Shown: piece by piece, positions 1 to 9,230 of the stretch
Layout of the letters: each line of letters opens with the position of its first letter
Numbering within the stretch: position 1 is the first letter of the stretch
NCBI GenBank assembly: GCA_046349875.1
Contig: JAXMBN010000029.1
Coordinates: forward strand, 1 to 64,000
Length of the DNA: 64,000 nucleotides
Origin: JAXMBN01 sp046349875
GTDB taxonomy: Bacteria > Planctomycetota > Planctomycetia > Pirellulales > Pirellulaceae
Reading direction: 5' to 3'
Program-made: the position numbers and the translations under genes
Notes under the pieces: model-generated
The model's database searches: none
The model's input: the letters and a program-made list of their open reading frames with translations, nothing else
Told to the model about the DNA's origin: nothing

Positions 1-1534
1 CTCCTAGTGCAAACACATCGGTGTAAACATCTAGCACCACCTCATATCCAATCCACTGGTCGGTGTCATAGACTTTGCGAGTGCGAGCCGAGAAGGGCAG
101 GGTAGGGGCTCCCCATGATCCAATGACGTCGTCGCGAAAATCATTACGGTACACTTCGAGTGACTGATCGAGCGATGCGCGATCACGAGTATCGAGTTTC
201 GACCAATACAGAGCCCGTTCTGCATTGCACTGTTCTAAAAGAACTTGATTCCATCGATCCCACTTTTGCAGTGTCTTCAAGCGACGCGATTCCTTGGACT
301 CCAATCCTTCAAAATGGAGTGGGTGCGTTGGTGGCGATCCTGCGTCGCCCTGAACCTTCATGTGCTTTAGCAAACGATCGACAGCCTTGCTACTGATTTC
401 TGATGTAGGTTGCGAACTAGTGGGTTCGATCCATTCCAAGGAATCTTGCAGTTTCCACGGCTCGAGCAATTGCTGCGCTCTTACAAACTCAGATCGTGAC
501 TCTTCAACCTTTGGTCCCGTCAATTGACCTGGTGCGCCTCCGTCGCCAGGAATATCCACCTGAGGCCCCACGATAGAATCGATCACTAGCTTGCGACCAC
601 CCACCAGTGCAGCAAGTTCAGCATCACCATACTGCAAGAGTTGACCCTGGACATTGCGATGAATCGGCTCTTTCCAGATCTGCTCGCGAGGTCCAAAATG
701 TCCTCCGATGCAGGCAAGCGCGACCTGCGGATCCACGGCCGCCCAATGCAACGCTATCCAGCCCCCTTCACCCCATCCCGCAACCACCGTCGGAAGCTCA
801 GGATAGTTGCGTTTCAATAGGGACAATCCTCGTATAGCTTCCTGAACTTGATAACCGAGGATATGACGACCTAACTCGAATGCAGAACGATAGAGATATT
901 CTTGATCTGTCAACTTGGCGCGCCCATTGCGAGCTTCGCGATGTCTGCTAATCCCATCGGGGATGAGAACAACCCCGCCTTGTCGAACCAGCATGGGAAT
1001 GGTTTGCGAAGATTGCTGGAGCAGATCCTCTGGAGATTGACCAGCATCTGGAAGGTAAACCATGACAAACCGAACCTTCTTAGTACTTGGCATGGCTAAC
1101 AATCCAGTTGCATCCACACCGGGAAATACTGGCCATGAACAATCTTGAACCAACAACTCTTGGTTCGCGGAGGACGAAGGATTTGAAAGCGAATGGACGA
1201 CGCGTATCTCTCCACGTTCTTCGACTGGATCCACCATCCCAATTCGAATCTTCAATTGGCTCCTAAGTCGCTCGGTCGCCTTCAAAAAGTCATTTTGAGT
1301 TTCGTTCGGGCGAGGCCATGTGGCCAAGCGATCCCGTCGGGCCTGCTCAATCTTATCTAGCAAGAATCGATCGATGCCATCAATCATGACTGAAGCGAGA
1401 TCACCTTCCATGGTAAGGGGCTGGGTCCCCGGCAGGACCTCTTGTCCTTTGGCTAGGCTCGCGATCGAAAGCCAAATGAATAACAGTGACGATGCGATCC
1501 TCTGGTAACCACACCCGTTTGCAATACCACGCAT
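1..1534 (-). CDS. Tandem alpha/beta hydrolase (acetylxylan-esterase-like), 3' end outside window
   Basis: The frame opens with ATG at 1534 and runs off the left edge, so about 511 codons are visible. Residues 1-31 form a signal peptide (hydrophobic SSLLFIWLSIASLA), so the product is exported. Residues about 100-330 form a first alpha/beta-hydrolase-like domain. Its nucleophile elbow reads G253-W-G-E-G257, so the serine expected in GxSxG is a glycine and this half is probably not catalytic. A second hydrolase domain begins near residue 492 (motif YEVVLDVYTDVFALG), the opening seen in planctomycete acetylxylan-esterase/dienelactone-hydrolase proteins; its active site lies outside the window. 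The start is 15 bp after the acetyltransferase stop, which suggests the third gene of an operon. Substrate unknown; a sugar or xenobiotic ester is a guess. Confidence 0.75.
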   Translation of the reverse strand, partial: MRGIANGCGYQRIASSLLFIWLSIASLAKGQEVLPGTQPLTMEGDLASVMIDGIDRFLLDKIEQARRDRLATWPRPNETQNDFLKATERLRSQLKIRIGMVDPVEERGEIRVVHSLSNPSSSANQELLVQDCSWPVFPGVDATGLLAMPSTKKVRFVMVYLPDAGQSPEDLLQQSSQTIPMLVRQGGVVLIPDGISRHREARNGRAKLTDQEYLYRSAFELGRHILGYQVQEAIRGLSLLKRNYPELPTVVAGWGEGGWIALHWAAVDPQVALACIGGHFGPREQIWKEPIHRNVQGQLLQYGDAELAALVGGRKLVIDSIVGPQVDIPGDGGAPGQLTGPKVEESRSEFVRAQQLLEPWKLQDSLEWIEPTSSQPTSEISSKAVDRLLKHMKVQGDAGSPPTHPLHFEGLESKESRRLKTLQKWDRWNQVLLEQCNAERALYWSKLDTRDRASLDQSLEVYRNDFRDDVIGSWGAPTLPFSARTRKVYDTDQWIGYEVVLDVYTDVFALG

Positions 1535-1549
1535 AGCAACCTCGAATCG

Positions 1550-2023
1550 TTAGAGCTTCCGTGCGAAATGAACTTGGCGGGCTACTTCAACGAACCCACA
1601 ACTGGGATAGAGGTGATTACCGATAGCGTTCTGCGCCATCGTTTCAATCATCGCGTAAGACAAGTGCTCCGACCGAAAATAGTCGAGAGCGGTTTCGATC
1701 AACAGGCGGCCAAGTCCATGACCGCGAAAGGCTTGATCGACCACAAGATTGGGAATGCGACCCTGCCCCGATTCGTGATCGATACGCGTCGTAACGTAGC
1801 CAATGATTGCCCCTTGCCACTCGGCCACAAAAATACCCTGCGGATGTTTCTCGACATCCTCATCGATATGTCGTGCCTTTCTCCATTTCCAGTCGTGACC
1901 ATGGAGAACACCCAACGCATCCTCAACATTGTGCTCCAAGGAAACACCTGTGAAGGACTCGATGGTCAGCTCTTTCAATCGATCAATATCTTCAGGCATA
2001 TATGCGCGAATGGTGGGCAACAT
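1550..2023 (-). CDS. GNAT family N-acetyltransferase
   Basis: A 157-aa cytoplasmic protein with the GNAT fold. The acetyl-CoA pyrophosphate loop is visible as R-G-H-G-L-G (residues 100-105) after a beta-4 strand reading IPNLVVDQAF. The C-terminal strand and alpha-4 pattern (ANGNHLY-type, here NAIGNHLYPSCGFVEVAR) is also typical. I chose the ATG at 2023 over the upstream TTG at 2047 because AAGGG lies about 10 bases before it and because it starts just after the stop of the preceding gene (stop 2035-2037). Acceptor substrate unknown. It sits between a Tat-exported protein and a secreted hydrolase in one apparent operon, with gaps of 11 and 15 bp. Confidence 0.85.
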   Translation of the reverse strand: MLPTIRAYMPEDIDRLKELTIESFTGVSLEHNVEDALGVLHGHDWKWRKARHIDEDVEKHPQGIFVAEWQGAIIGYVTTRIDHESGQGRIPNLVVDQAFRGHGLGRLLIETALDYFRSEHLSYAMIETMAQNAIGNHLYPSCGFVEVARQVHFARKL

Positions 2024-2034
2024 CCCAGTGACCC

Positions 2035-3312
2035 TTACTCTCGCCAAAAATGAGATTGAGACGAACCTTGATAACGAACTTCCATCTCCGGAGTTTGAAC
2101 TAAGGATTCATTTTGATGGAGCGAATCGACACCACCGATCACCATGCCTGATGTTAGGAGCGTACGTTCAACAGGATAGGGGGACTTCCCTTCCAATACC
2201 AGCGTTTCGATATGTCTCGCGAGAGGGTTGAAAAAATCGGCCGTCGTCGAACCATGCGTCGGCATGGGCAAATACATTTGGCAGGAAACGATTTCGCCAT
2301 TATCCTTGCGTAGACCTGCGTAATTAAAATCCCGAATGCCGGTGAGAAACATCGACGTTCTAAATCCATCGCGATGTTCAATCAAATACCCGATCGTATT
2401 GGGTAAAGAAGCTTTGGCCCACTCAAAACTCACTGGGGCAGTGGGATATCCTCCTTCGACCGGAAGGTTGTGGCTTCGCGTGAGTGCTGACACCATCAAG
2501 CGTCGCGTGGTTTCGCGTTCGGGTTGCGCAAGGACCTTCCAAAGATTCTCTCCTCGCAACGCATGGACGCTCTTGATACCAACCTCTCCGCCAGCTCGTC
2601 GTTCCGACATGCATTGGGCCGTTTCCAAACCATGGAAATCGTAGCTATCAACACCTCCATAGCACACGCACACACTTTCCTCCAGCGGTACGCCATAGGG
2701 CATATCGATGGATGGAAAACGCCACGTCACCGGCAACGAAGAACCTGCCAAAAAGGCGAATTGAAGCCGCTTCGAGTCCTGCACCATCTCGACGCATTCT
2801 TTCCAGTCCGTCGAAAGATGCTTGTCATTGAATACTGGTACGCTACGCCCGGAACTCTCAAATACTTTAACGACCTCTTTGAACCACTTGTATCGTGGAT
2901 AGAGTCGCTGCTTCTTGTCGTTGGCTGGATAGTCACCGTGCTCCGCAATAATCACCACACCGTCGACCGCTAGCTTGGAAGTACCGAGTGTTAGGGCATC
3001 AGCAATGGATGAAAACGATTTGAGTTTGTATTTTTCGATGCGTTGTTTCCCGAGATCCCCTTCGGGAAATTGATCGATATAGACCGAGGCGATATCGAAT
3101 CGAGGTGCTTGCCATTTGCCACCCCAAGTGTATCCCATGGCATGTCGATCAAGGAAATGTTGCGCATGCGAGTGCTGGCGGACTTCCGTACCAATAAACG
3201 CGATGCGTTTTCGGGCAGATTGTGATTGACCATAGGCACTACGCGGTAACACTGCAGCGCAAAGGGCCGATGCAGCGGTGGCAGAGACAAAGGAACGACG
3301 ACTTAGACTCAT
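2035..3312 (-). CDS. Tat-signal protein of unknown function
   Basis: A 425-aa protein with a twin-arginine signal (S-R-R-S-F-V at residues 4-9, then an Ala-rich hydrophobic stretch and a likely cleavage site near AYG-Q). The mature part begins with a Rossmann-like strand (KRIAFIGTEV), followed by a conserved-looking region rich in His and Trp (HSHAQHFLDRHAMGYTWGG). I do not recognise an enzyme family; the strand pattern loosely resembles NAD-binding oxidoreductases but no full glycine-rich loop is present. AGGAG lies 6-7 bases before the ATG at 3312. It is the first gene of the three-gene minus-strand group ending at the window start. A perfect dyad lies 18 bp upstream. Confidence 0.75.
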   Translation of the reverse strand: MSLSRRSFVSATAASALCAAVLPRSAYGQSQSARKRIAFIGTEVRQHSHAQHFLDRHAMGYTWGGKWQAPRFDIASVYIDQFPEGDLGKQRIEKYKLKSFSSIADALTLGTSKLAVDGVVIIAEHGDYPANDKKQRLYPRYKWFKEVVKVFESSGRSVPVFNDKHLSTDWKECVEMVQDSKRLQFAFLAGSSLPVTWRFPSIDMPYGVPLEESVCVCYGGVDSYDFHGLETAQCMSERRAGGEVGIKSVHALRGENLWKVLAQPERETTRRLMVSALTRSHNLPVEGGYPTAPVSFEWAKASLPNTIGYLIEHRDGFRTSMFLTGIRDFNYAGLRKDNGEIVSCQMYLPMPTHGSTTADFFNPLARHIETLVLEGKSPYPVERTLLTSGMVIGGVDSLHQNESLVQTPEMEVRYQGSSQSHFWRE

Positions 3313-3329
3313 GGGGTCTCCTCATGCAG

Positions 3330-3344
3330 ATCGCAGACTGCGAT
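3330..3344. promoter_or_regulatory. Perfect 7-1-7 inverted repeat, possible operator
   Basis: ATCGCAG-A-CTGCGAT is a perfect dyad centred 25 bp upstream of the ATG at 3312, in the 230-bp divergent spacer with the exporter gene. Its size suits a dimeric repressor. No regulator is encoded nearby, so the role is inference. Confidence 0.3.
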
Positions 3345-3463
3345 TCGTCGAAACGGTGGGAAGAAACAGGGTGGGGTGGCTACACCAAGTGTCGCCATCT
3401 CCGTTAAGATGGACGTCCCACTAGGGAGCGTCAAGCATGCTCCTCAGAACATTTCCCTTCCAT

Positions 3464-3527
3464 TTCGAGTTTTCGACGGTTTCTCGTCCCAATCGGACCG
3501 AACAGAGTCGAATTTCCGAAACTCGAA
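3464..3527. repeat. Inverted repeat TTCGAGTTT/AAACTCGAA
   Basis: Two perfect 9-bp arms (3464-3472 and 3519-3527) separated by 46 bp, ending 15 bp before the exporter start at 3543. It could be a pair of binding half-sites or a stem in the leader RNA; nothing more can be said. Confidence 0.25.
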
Positions 3528-3542
3528 CATAGGTTCATTGGT

Positions 3543-4457
3543 TTGAATAGTCCTGCCGCAAGCCCCAAATCAACCTGGCATTCGTCGGGAATCCTACTCA
3601 TCGTTTTTGCTTCGTTGCTATGGAGTACGAGCGGTTTCTTCGCGCGTGCCCCACAATTGGATATCTGGCCACAAGAAGAACGAGGTGCGGTTTTATCTTT
3701 CTGGCGAGCGATCTTTGCACTTAGCCTGATGCTTCCATGCATTCGGCGCCCCAGTTGGAGTTGGGGAATGTTGCCCATGGTGGCCTGCTTTGCAGTCATG
3801 AACTGGACCTATTTAACGGCTCTGGTGTCAGGCCCTCCCGCCAATGCCATTTGGCTTCAGAATCTTGCACCGGTCTGGGTCATGTTGGTTGGGGTCTTTT
3901 TCTTAGGTGAACGCACCGTTCCTCGTGACTGGATGATGTTGGTGTTATGCGCCACCGGTGTTTTGTTCATTCTTTATTTTCAGATTCGCCAAGGCGGGAG
4001 CGGTGGTCAACTTGCCATGTGGTTGGGACTTCTTTCGGGTGTGTTCTATGCCGGAGTCGTACTAAGCCTGCGTATGCTTCGCAATCAAGATCCAGCTTGG
4101 TTGGTGGCCGCCAACCATCTTACCACGGCAGTGGTGATGGCACCGTTTGCTCTAGCAAGCTCACATTACCCTCAGGGTTCCACTTGGATTTTGTTTGCTG
4201 CCTTTGGAATGTTTCAGATGGGTTTGCCCTACTTGCTGTTTGCTCGCGGGCTGCAAACCACTCCCAGCCACATTGCTTCCGTTCTCACCCTGCTGGAACC
4301 GATCTTGCTTCCTCTTTGGATCCATCTCGCTTGGAGCCATACTGCCGGCTACGAGCCACCACCATGGTGGACCCTGATTGGTGGAGCGTTTATTCTTGCA
4401 GGACTACTTGTTCGATTTACACCTCTTCCTTCTCGTTCTCCTAAACCGAGCACCTGA
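3543..4457 (+). CDS. EamA/DMT family membrane transporter
   Basis: A 304-aa integral membrane protein with about ten hydrophobic segments arranged as two EamA repeats (roughly residues 17-150 and 160-292), the drug/metabolite transporter layout. The first helix has the usual WSTSGFFAR signature, and repeat ends carry VFFLGERT-type motifs. It probably exports a metabolite across the inner membrane; the substrate cannot be read from sequence. The start is TTG at 3543, with no good ribosome-binding site. No better ATG precedes the first helix. It is followed 27 bp later by a NIPSNAP gene on the same strand. Confidence 0.85.
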   Translation: MNSPAASPKSTWHSSGILLIVFASLLWSTSGFFARAPQLDIWPQEERGAVLSFWRAIFALSLMLPCIRRPSWSWGMLPMVACFAVMNWTYLTALVSGPPANAIWLQNLAPVWVMLVGVFFLGERTVPRDWMMLVLCATGVLFILYFQIRQGGSGGQLAMWLGLLSGVFYAGVVLSLRMLRNQDPAWLVAANHLTTAVVMAPFALASSHYPQGSTWILFAAFGMFQMGLPYLLFARGLQTTPSHIASVLTLLEPILLPLWIHLAWSHTAGYEPPPWWTLIGGAFILAGLLVRFTPLPSRSPKPST

Positions 4458-4484
4458 CCATTCGATGCCTGTTGTTCGTTTGAA

Positions 4485-5306
4485 ATGAACCGAACAATTA
4501 TTTCGAGTCCTTTTATGAAAGTTTTCTCCATGACCGCTTTCCGTTGGATACTTTCAATGGCCCTCTTGACGATTTCCTTCACAAATCTCTCAGCCCAAAC
4601 AACGACCAACCCCTATTTCGAAATCCTCGAATATCAAGGGGTTCCAGTCGCCAGTATGAACGCACTCGATACCTATCTAGAAAAGGCATTGCTTCCCGCG
4701 TTACATCGGCAAGGTATCCAAAATGTCGGAGTTTTTCGAAGCAAAGCGGAAACGGAAGGGGCTGTTTCGTTCTTTGTGCTATTACCACTTCAGCGTCCCC
4801 AATCACTGGCCGAACTTCTTGCTTCGCTTCAACGTGACACGGAGTTCCATCAAGCAGGTCAAGAATATTTCCTCACCGATCCCAAGAAGCCTATTTACCA
4901 ACGCATGCGATCGGAGTTGCTTGTTGGATTCGACTGCATGCCTAACATCGCGGTTCCCAAACAAAAGAAAGAAAACAAAGATCGACTCTTTGAACTGCGG
5001 ACATATGAAAGCGCAACGGAACGCATGGGCGCACTCAAAGTCGAAATGTTCAATTCGGGTGAAGTACCCATTTTCTTAGATTGTGGAATTCAGCCCGTCT
5101 TTTTTGGACAGGCAATCATCGGCGACAAACTTCCCAACTTAACCTACATGACGGTCTACGATAACGAAGAACAGATGAACGAGTGCTGGAAGAAATTCCG
5201 CGAACATCCAGAATGGAAGAAACTGAGCCAGCAAGAAAAGTACCAAGGAACCGTTTCCAAGATCCATAAAACCTTGTTATTACCCAGACCCTACTCGCAG
5301 CTTTAG
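4485..5306 (+). CDS. Exported NIPSNAP family protein
   Basis: A 273-aa protein with a signal peptide (LSMALLTISFTNLSAQ near residues 22-38). Two ferredoxin-like halves follow; the C-terminal half (about residues 168-258) is a clear NIPSNAP domain with FELRTYES, IFLDCGIQPVFFG and the closing FREHPEWKKLS. NIPSNAP domains are dimeric alpha/beta-barrel folds and in bacteria mostly lack a known activity. In planctomycetes such proteins are often exported. ATG at 4485 was chosen; internal ATGs at residues 11 and 16 remain possible and would give a tighter signal peptide. It ends 7 bp from the convergent histidine kinase. Confidence 0.85.
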   Translation: MNRTIISSPFMKVFSMTAFRWILSMALLTISFTNLSAQTTTNPYFEILEYQGVPVASMNALDTYLEKALLPALHRQGIQNVGVFRSKAETEGAVSFFVLLPLQRPQSLAELLASLQRDTEFHQAGQEYFLTDPKKPIYQRMRSELLVGFDCMPNIAVPKQKKENKDRLFELRTYESATERMGALKVEMFNSGEVPIFLDCGIQPVFFGQAIIGDKLPNLTYMTVYDNEEQMNECWKKFREHPEWKKLSQQEKYQGTVSKIHKTLLLPRPYSQL

Positions 5307-5313
5307 AAACGGC

Positions 5314-6852
5314 CTAATGGGCGTCTTCGTTTTCCGCTGATTGCATATGAATGGGAACGCGCACGGTGAATTGCGAGCCTGGCAAAATGTTTCGAGCCAT
5401 GATGCTACCACCGTGTGCTTCCAAAATGGTTTGGCAAATGCTTAAGCCGATCCCCGACCCATGCTCTTTGGTCGAAACAAAAGGTTCAAACAATCGCTGC
5501 ATGATCTCGGGACGTATGCCTGTTCCACGATCTTCGATCTCCGCCATCACATATCGACCATCGGTCTTGGTCCGAAGGGTGATTATGCGTTCCTTAGCTT
5601 CAAGTGATTGAAGAGCATCTGCGGCATTCGTCAGCAGATTGACGAACACCTGCTGCAATTGAATGGCATCGCCCTGCACATTGGGAAGCTGATCGCAAAG
5701 ATCCCATCGCAACTGAACGCCTCGCCATCGAAGATCGACCGTCATCAAGCGAGCCGTTTCCAACAATATGTCGTTGATATTGATGGTCGACAATCGCGTG
5801 GGTGATTTGCGGCTAAAGTCACGTAGCCGGCGAACAATCTCGCCTGCACGAAGAGATTGCTCGACGATCCGTCGAACAAAATCGGAAACCGACCCTGCTA
5901 GGTCATTGGATTCCATTCGCAAGATAGCTTCACAAGCAGACGCATAATTTGCGATAGCACTAAGCGGCTGATTCAGTTCATGTGAAAGTGCAGCCGACAT
6001 CAATCCGAGAGCGTTCAAGCGAGAGGTATGCAAGAGTTCGGCTTGTTGAATGGGGATGCGAACTTGCGCCAGCAGATTGTCTGTAACATCGCGAACAACA
6101 CCTGCTACTTTATGAATCGTGCCCTGTGGACCGGGGATGGGAAAACTGCGATCAAGAATCCAACGATACTCACCGTTCGAACCTTGGATTCGATATTCCT
6201 CCTCGGTCATTACGCCTTTGCGTTGACGGTTCAAAGCCATGCGATATCGATCTCGGTCATCGACATGAAGCAATTTTTCCCAGTCGTTGAGGGTAACCCC
6301 TTCCCGACCGACATGCCTTCCAAAGACCTTCTCGAACCCATCGCTTACATAAAGAAACGCTTGTGTATCAAGATCCAATATCCAAAACACTCCGTCGATA
6401 TCTTCGATGATTCCTTGAAATAGCGACGCTTCAAATTGCTTTGGATCAACCTCTGGAAGAAAGTGAGGTCGTCGCATTCTCTGGGCGGAGTCGTGTCGTT
6501 CGTGAGTGGTACGTCGAACCGTACAGGTGAAACCCAACAATTCCGTATCCTTGAACACTGCATGGAGACGAAAGGCGATTTCGAGCGGATCGTAAGGTCG
6601 GTGCCAATACGCTGTTCCATCGACAGGTTCATTCCGAGCCATGCGAAGCGCGTTCGTCCATGCGTCTGCAATCGGCAACGAAAAAAGCGAATCGCATTGC
6701 CTTCCGATCCATTCGGAACTCGAAGTCTGCAACATGCGACAGACCGCATCATTCATATCGATGATGACGCCGCGAGCATCGAGAACTAAAATCGGAACCG
6801 AATCAAGCGAGTTTAGAATAGCGGTGTGCGAGATCGAAGATGTGGGAGACAT
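5314..6852 (-). CDS. PAS-PAS sensor histidine kinase (orphan)
   Basis: A 512-aa soluble kinase with no membrane segment. It has a PAS domain at about residues 12-115 and a second PAS plus PAC at about 145-258. The HisKA phospho-acceptor box is SHELNQPLSAI with His291. The HATPase region has an N-box (FVNLLTNAADAL), a G1 box (DRGTGI), an F-box and a G2 box (GSGIGLSICQ). The layout is like cytosolic PAS kinases of the FixL type. The second PAS has no obvious heme or flavin signature, so the signal is unknown. No response regulator is encoded next to it. It lies 74 bp downstream of the PH-domain pair and may be co-transcribed with it. Confidence 0.88.
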   Translation of the reverse strand: MSPTSSISHTAILNSLDSVPILVLDARGVIIDMNDAVCRMLQTSSSEWIGRQCDSLFSLPIADAWTNALRMARNEPVDGTAYWHRPYDPLEIAFRLHAVFKDTELLGFTCTVRRTTHERHDSAQRMRRPHFLPEVDPKQFEASLFQGIIEDIDGVFWILDLDTQAFLYVSDGFEKVFGRHVGREGVTLNDWEKLLHVDDRDRYRMALNRQRKGVMTEEEYRIQGSNGEYRWILDRSFPIPGPQGTIHKVAGVVRDVTDNLLAQVRIPIQQAELLHTSRLNALGLMSAALSHELNQPLSAIANYASACEAILRMESNDLAGSVSDFVRRIVEQSLRAGEIVRRLRDFSRKSPTRLSTININDILLETARLMTVDLRWRGVQLRWDLCDQLPNVQGDAIQLQQVFVNLLTNAADALQSLEAKERIITLRTKTDGRYVMAEIEDRGTGIRPEIMQRLFEPFVSTKEHGSGIGLSICQTILEAHGGSIMARNILPGSQFTVRVPIHMQSAENEDAH

Positions 6853-6926
6853 GCAAACTCGCTATCGCAATCGAATATGCCAAACTCCTAGAGATCCGAT
6901 CGACTCCGGATCTGTGCCCTGACCGC

Positions 6927-8498
6927 CTAAGATCCCTGGAATTCTACAAAGGTCGTGGTCCGAACCATACCCTTCACAGAGGCTTTGTTGCTGATTTCTG
7001 ACGCTTCTCTCCGCGCCCAGTCCTCTTCTATCAATTCCATTGCGATTTCGTGGTCGGCAGGTCCCGCTGCAGGGGTATCTAGAACCAATCGAGCCATTTT
7101 CCACTTTCGGTCAAAAGGAGATTGCTCCACACGCACCCATTGAATGGATTCGAAAAAGGTAAAGGAACACTTCTGAGTCCACACCCCACTTTGGAATACA
7201 ATCCCCCAAGGAGTTCTTTGGTAGCGTACGCTTTGGATCCATGCCCTTAGATATGCCAAGTACAGAATGACTCCAACGGCAAGCATTACCAAAAGATAGT
7301 ACTTCTGCCAAAACAGTATTGCCGCTGAACCCAAGACGCTGGCGATCACAACGAGTTTGCGTTTTCGACGAAAGGCATTTGCATCCAAACGACACCATGC
7401 CGCGTCATCATCTTTCCAAGAAACACCTGGACAAATCTTTGCCAAAACCTCGGGGACATCTTTTTCCGTCAGAACGGGCAAGAACCACTGCCGCGATATC
7501 GTCGAAGCGGTATCGCCTTCTTCCTTGGATCCACCACCCGCGGTTTCCACGCGAATGGATGCAATTCCAAGCCATCGAGCGATCCAGGTGCGATGAATGC
7601 TCACAAACTGTATGCGGCTTCGCACAACACTTGCCGAGATTTTCGTGAACAGACCACATTGAATTTGAAACGTGTTTTGACGCAAGCGAAGTTGATATCC
7701 ATAGAATCGAACGAGATACCAGCACGACGAAAGCACGCGAAGGAGTAAGGCTCCCAAGACAACCGTAATCAACGCGATGCAAACAAGTATCCAGCTAGAA
7801 GTTTGAATCGCTCTGTTTTCGATCCAGGCTTCTACCACATCGAAGTCAAAAACCTTCCATACGTTGAACTGGTAGGAAGCACCGAAGAGAACCGCCAAAA
7901 GAATCATCCCTCGGTTGTTCGCGATACCCGCTAAGATCAGTTCTTTAGCTCCGATCTTGTACTCCCACAGATCGACCGAAGAATCATCAACCGCCAATGA
8001 CTCCACAACGAGTGACGTCGTAGAGACGCCGTGCATGCTAACTTGCCCAAGCAACGCACGCAATTCATCAACATCCCGCAGACCAAGAACCCGAAAGATA
8101 GCCTCAGGCTCCTCGCCCGAGGCTGTTTCGATCCGTACTTCGGCTACACCAAACCAGCGATGGATCAAGGTCTGCAACAAATCGATGTTTTGAATCCGCG
8201 AGATCGGAATCGTTCGATGTGTATGAAAAATCAATCCCTGATCAACAACCAACTCACCCGCTTCAATTCGATACTGAAATGTGGCATAGCGAATAACTAC
8301 GAATACTACGGAAAACCCCAGTACTCCTAAACCAACCCAAGCACCACCTTCACCCAAACTCGCGACAGTAATCAATCCGAATACGATCGGAATAAACTGC
8401 CGGCGAATGATGTCACCAATTTCGAAGACCAAGGACATGGGATGCAATCGCCGTGCCCTTGGAATCTCCAGCACTGGACTCGATGTGTTAGATTCCAT
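6927..8498 (-). CDS. YdbT-like membrane protein with three bacterial PH domains
   Basis: A 523-aa protein with paired transmembrane helices at about residues 24-65, 190-255 and 375-410. Each pair is followed by a bacterial PH (bPH_2) domain, three in all. The first reads YATFQYRIEAGELVVDQG then RTIPISRIQNID and a WFGVAEVRIETASG core. The second has FQIQCGLF and IQFVSIHRTWIARWLGI. The last is shorter (GIVFQSGVW). This is the YdbT arrangement. Its ATG overlaps the end of the YdbS-like gene by 11 bp, so the two are translationally coupled and probably form one membrane complex. The function of this pair is not established; roles in envelope stress or lipid homeostasis have been proposed for the family. 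Confidence 0.85.
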   Translation of the reverse strand: MESNTSSPVLEIPRARRLHPMSLVFEIGDIIRRQFIPIVFGLITVASLGEGGAWVGLGVLGFSVVFVVIRYATFQYRIEAGELVVDQGLIFHTHRTIPISRIQNIDLLQTLIHRWFGVAEVRIETASGEEPEAIFRVLGLRDVDELRALLGQVSMHGVSTTSLVVESLAVDDSSVDLWEYKIGAKELILAGIANNRGMILLAVLFGASYQFNVWKVFDFDVVEAWIENRAIQTSSWILVCIALITVVLGALLLRVLSSCWYLVRFYGYQLRLRQNTFQIQCGLFTKISASVVRSRIQFVSIHRTWIARWLGIASIRVETAGGGSKEEGDTASTISRQWFLPVLTEKDVPEVLAKICPGVSWKDDDAAWCRLDANAFRRKRKLVVIASVLGSAAILFWQKYYLLVMLAVGVILYLAYLRAWIQSVRYQRTPWGIVFQSGVWTQKCSFTFFESIQWVRVEQSPFDRKWKMARLVLDTPAAGPADHEIAMELIEEDWARREASEISNKASVKGMVRTTTFVEFQGS

Positions 8499-9105
8499 GG
8501 ACTGGAACCTCTTTGTCGGCTAGCAATACGTCGCGAAGATGCCGAGCTGTCTCTAAAGAAATACCTTCGAGCGTCACGAACGCTTCCTTGGTCCCAGCTG
8601 TATGCACCACTAGCTTTGCGATTCCAAATCGTCGCATCAGTGGCCCCTGCTGCACATCCGTATGCTGAACCCGATATCGTGGAACATTGATCTCGCTGCG
8701 AAACCAAACGCCTTGATGAATATCGAGCCCACGTTCGCTCAACCGCCATCGATACACATCGTGTTGCCAGTAACAGTATCGGTAGAGAAACCAAAGGAAC
8801 GCAACGAAACAAGGTATCCCTAGAATGTTGGCCAGGCCCCAAATCCAACGATAGTCATCAAAGAAATACCAAACGAATCCCTCGACAACAAAGGCGATCA
8901 CACAAAGCACGACTGCCAGCAACTTCATATCCAACAAATGAAGCGAAAGACTTCGTGGATCAGGCTTGTTGAACTCCGCTATCGAAACGATCGATGGATC
9001 GAGGCATGAACCTGCGGACGCATCACGCATCGGTTGTGAATCGGGCGTTTCTATTGCTTCCAAGCCCTCAATTGCGGGTTCGGGTCGTTCTACGTGCGCA
9101 TCCAT
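8488..9105 (-). CDS. YdbS-like membrane protein with one PH domain
   Basis: A 205-aa protein. A hydrophilic N-terminal part of about 60 residues is longer than in most YdbS proteins. Two transmembrane helices follow (about 63-80 and 88-107), then a bPH_2 domain with the family pattern YRWRLSERGLDIHQGVW, NVPRYRVQHTDVQQGPL, RRFGIAKLVVHTAGT. The start is ATG at 9105. It is upstream of and overlaps the YdbT-like gene, the usual partner order. The 125-bp spacer to the subtilase stop contains no other gene. Confidence 0.85.
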   Translation of the reverse strand: MDAHVERPEPAIEGLEAIETPDSQPMRDASAGSCLDPSIVSIAEFNKPDPRSLSLHLLDMKLLAVVLCVIAFVVEGFVWYFFDDYRWIWGLANILGIPCFVAFLWFLYRYCYWQHDVYRWRLSERGLDIHQGVWFRSEINVPRYRVQHTDVQQGPLMRRFGIAKLVVHTAGTKEAFVTLEGISLETARHLRDVLLADKEVPVHGI

Positions 9106-9230
9106 GAGTTTGTTTCCGATGCCAAAAAGGATTGGAAGATTCTATTCTAGCCTTTCCCCTCACGTTCTTAGAGGTGTCCGCCCCAGCCGAGGCAAATTCC
9201 ATCACCCAAGGTAGGTTCGATCGAAGTCGA

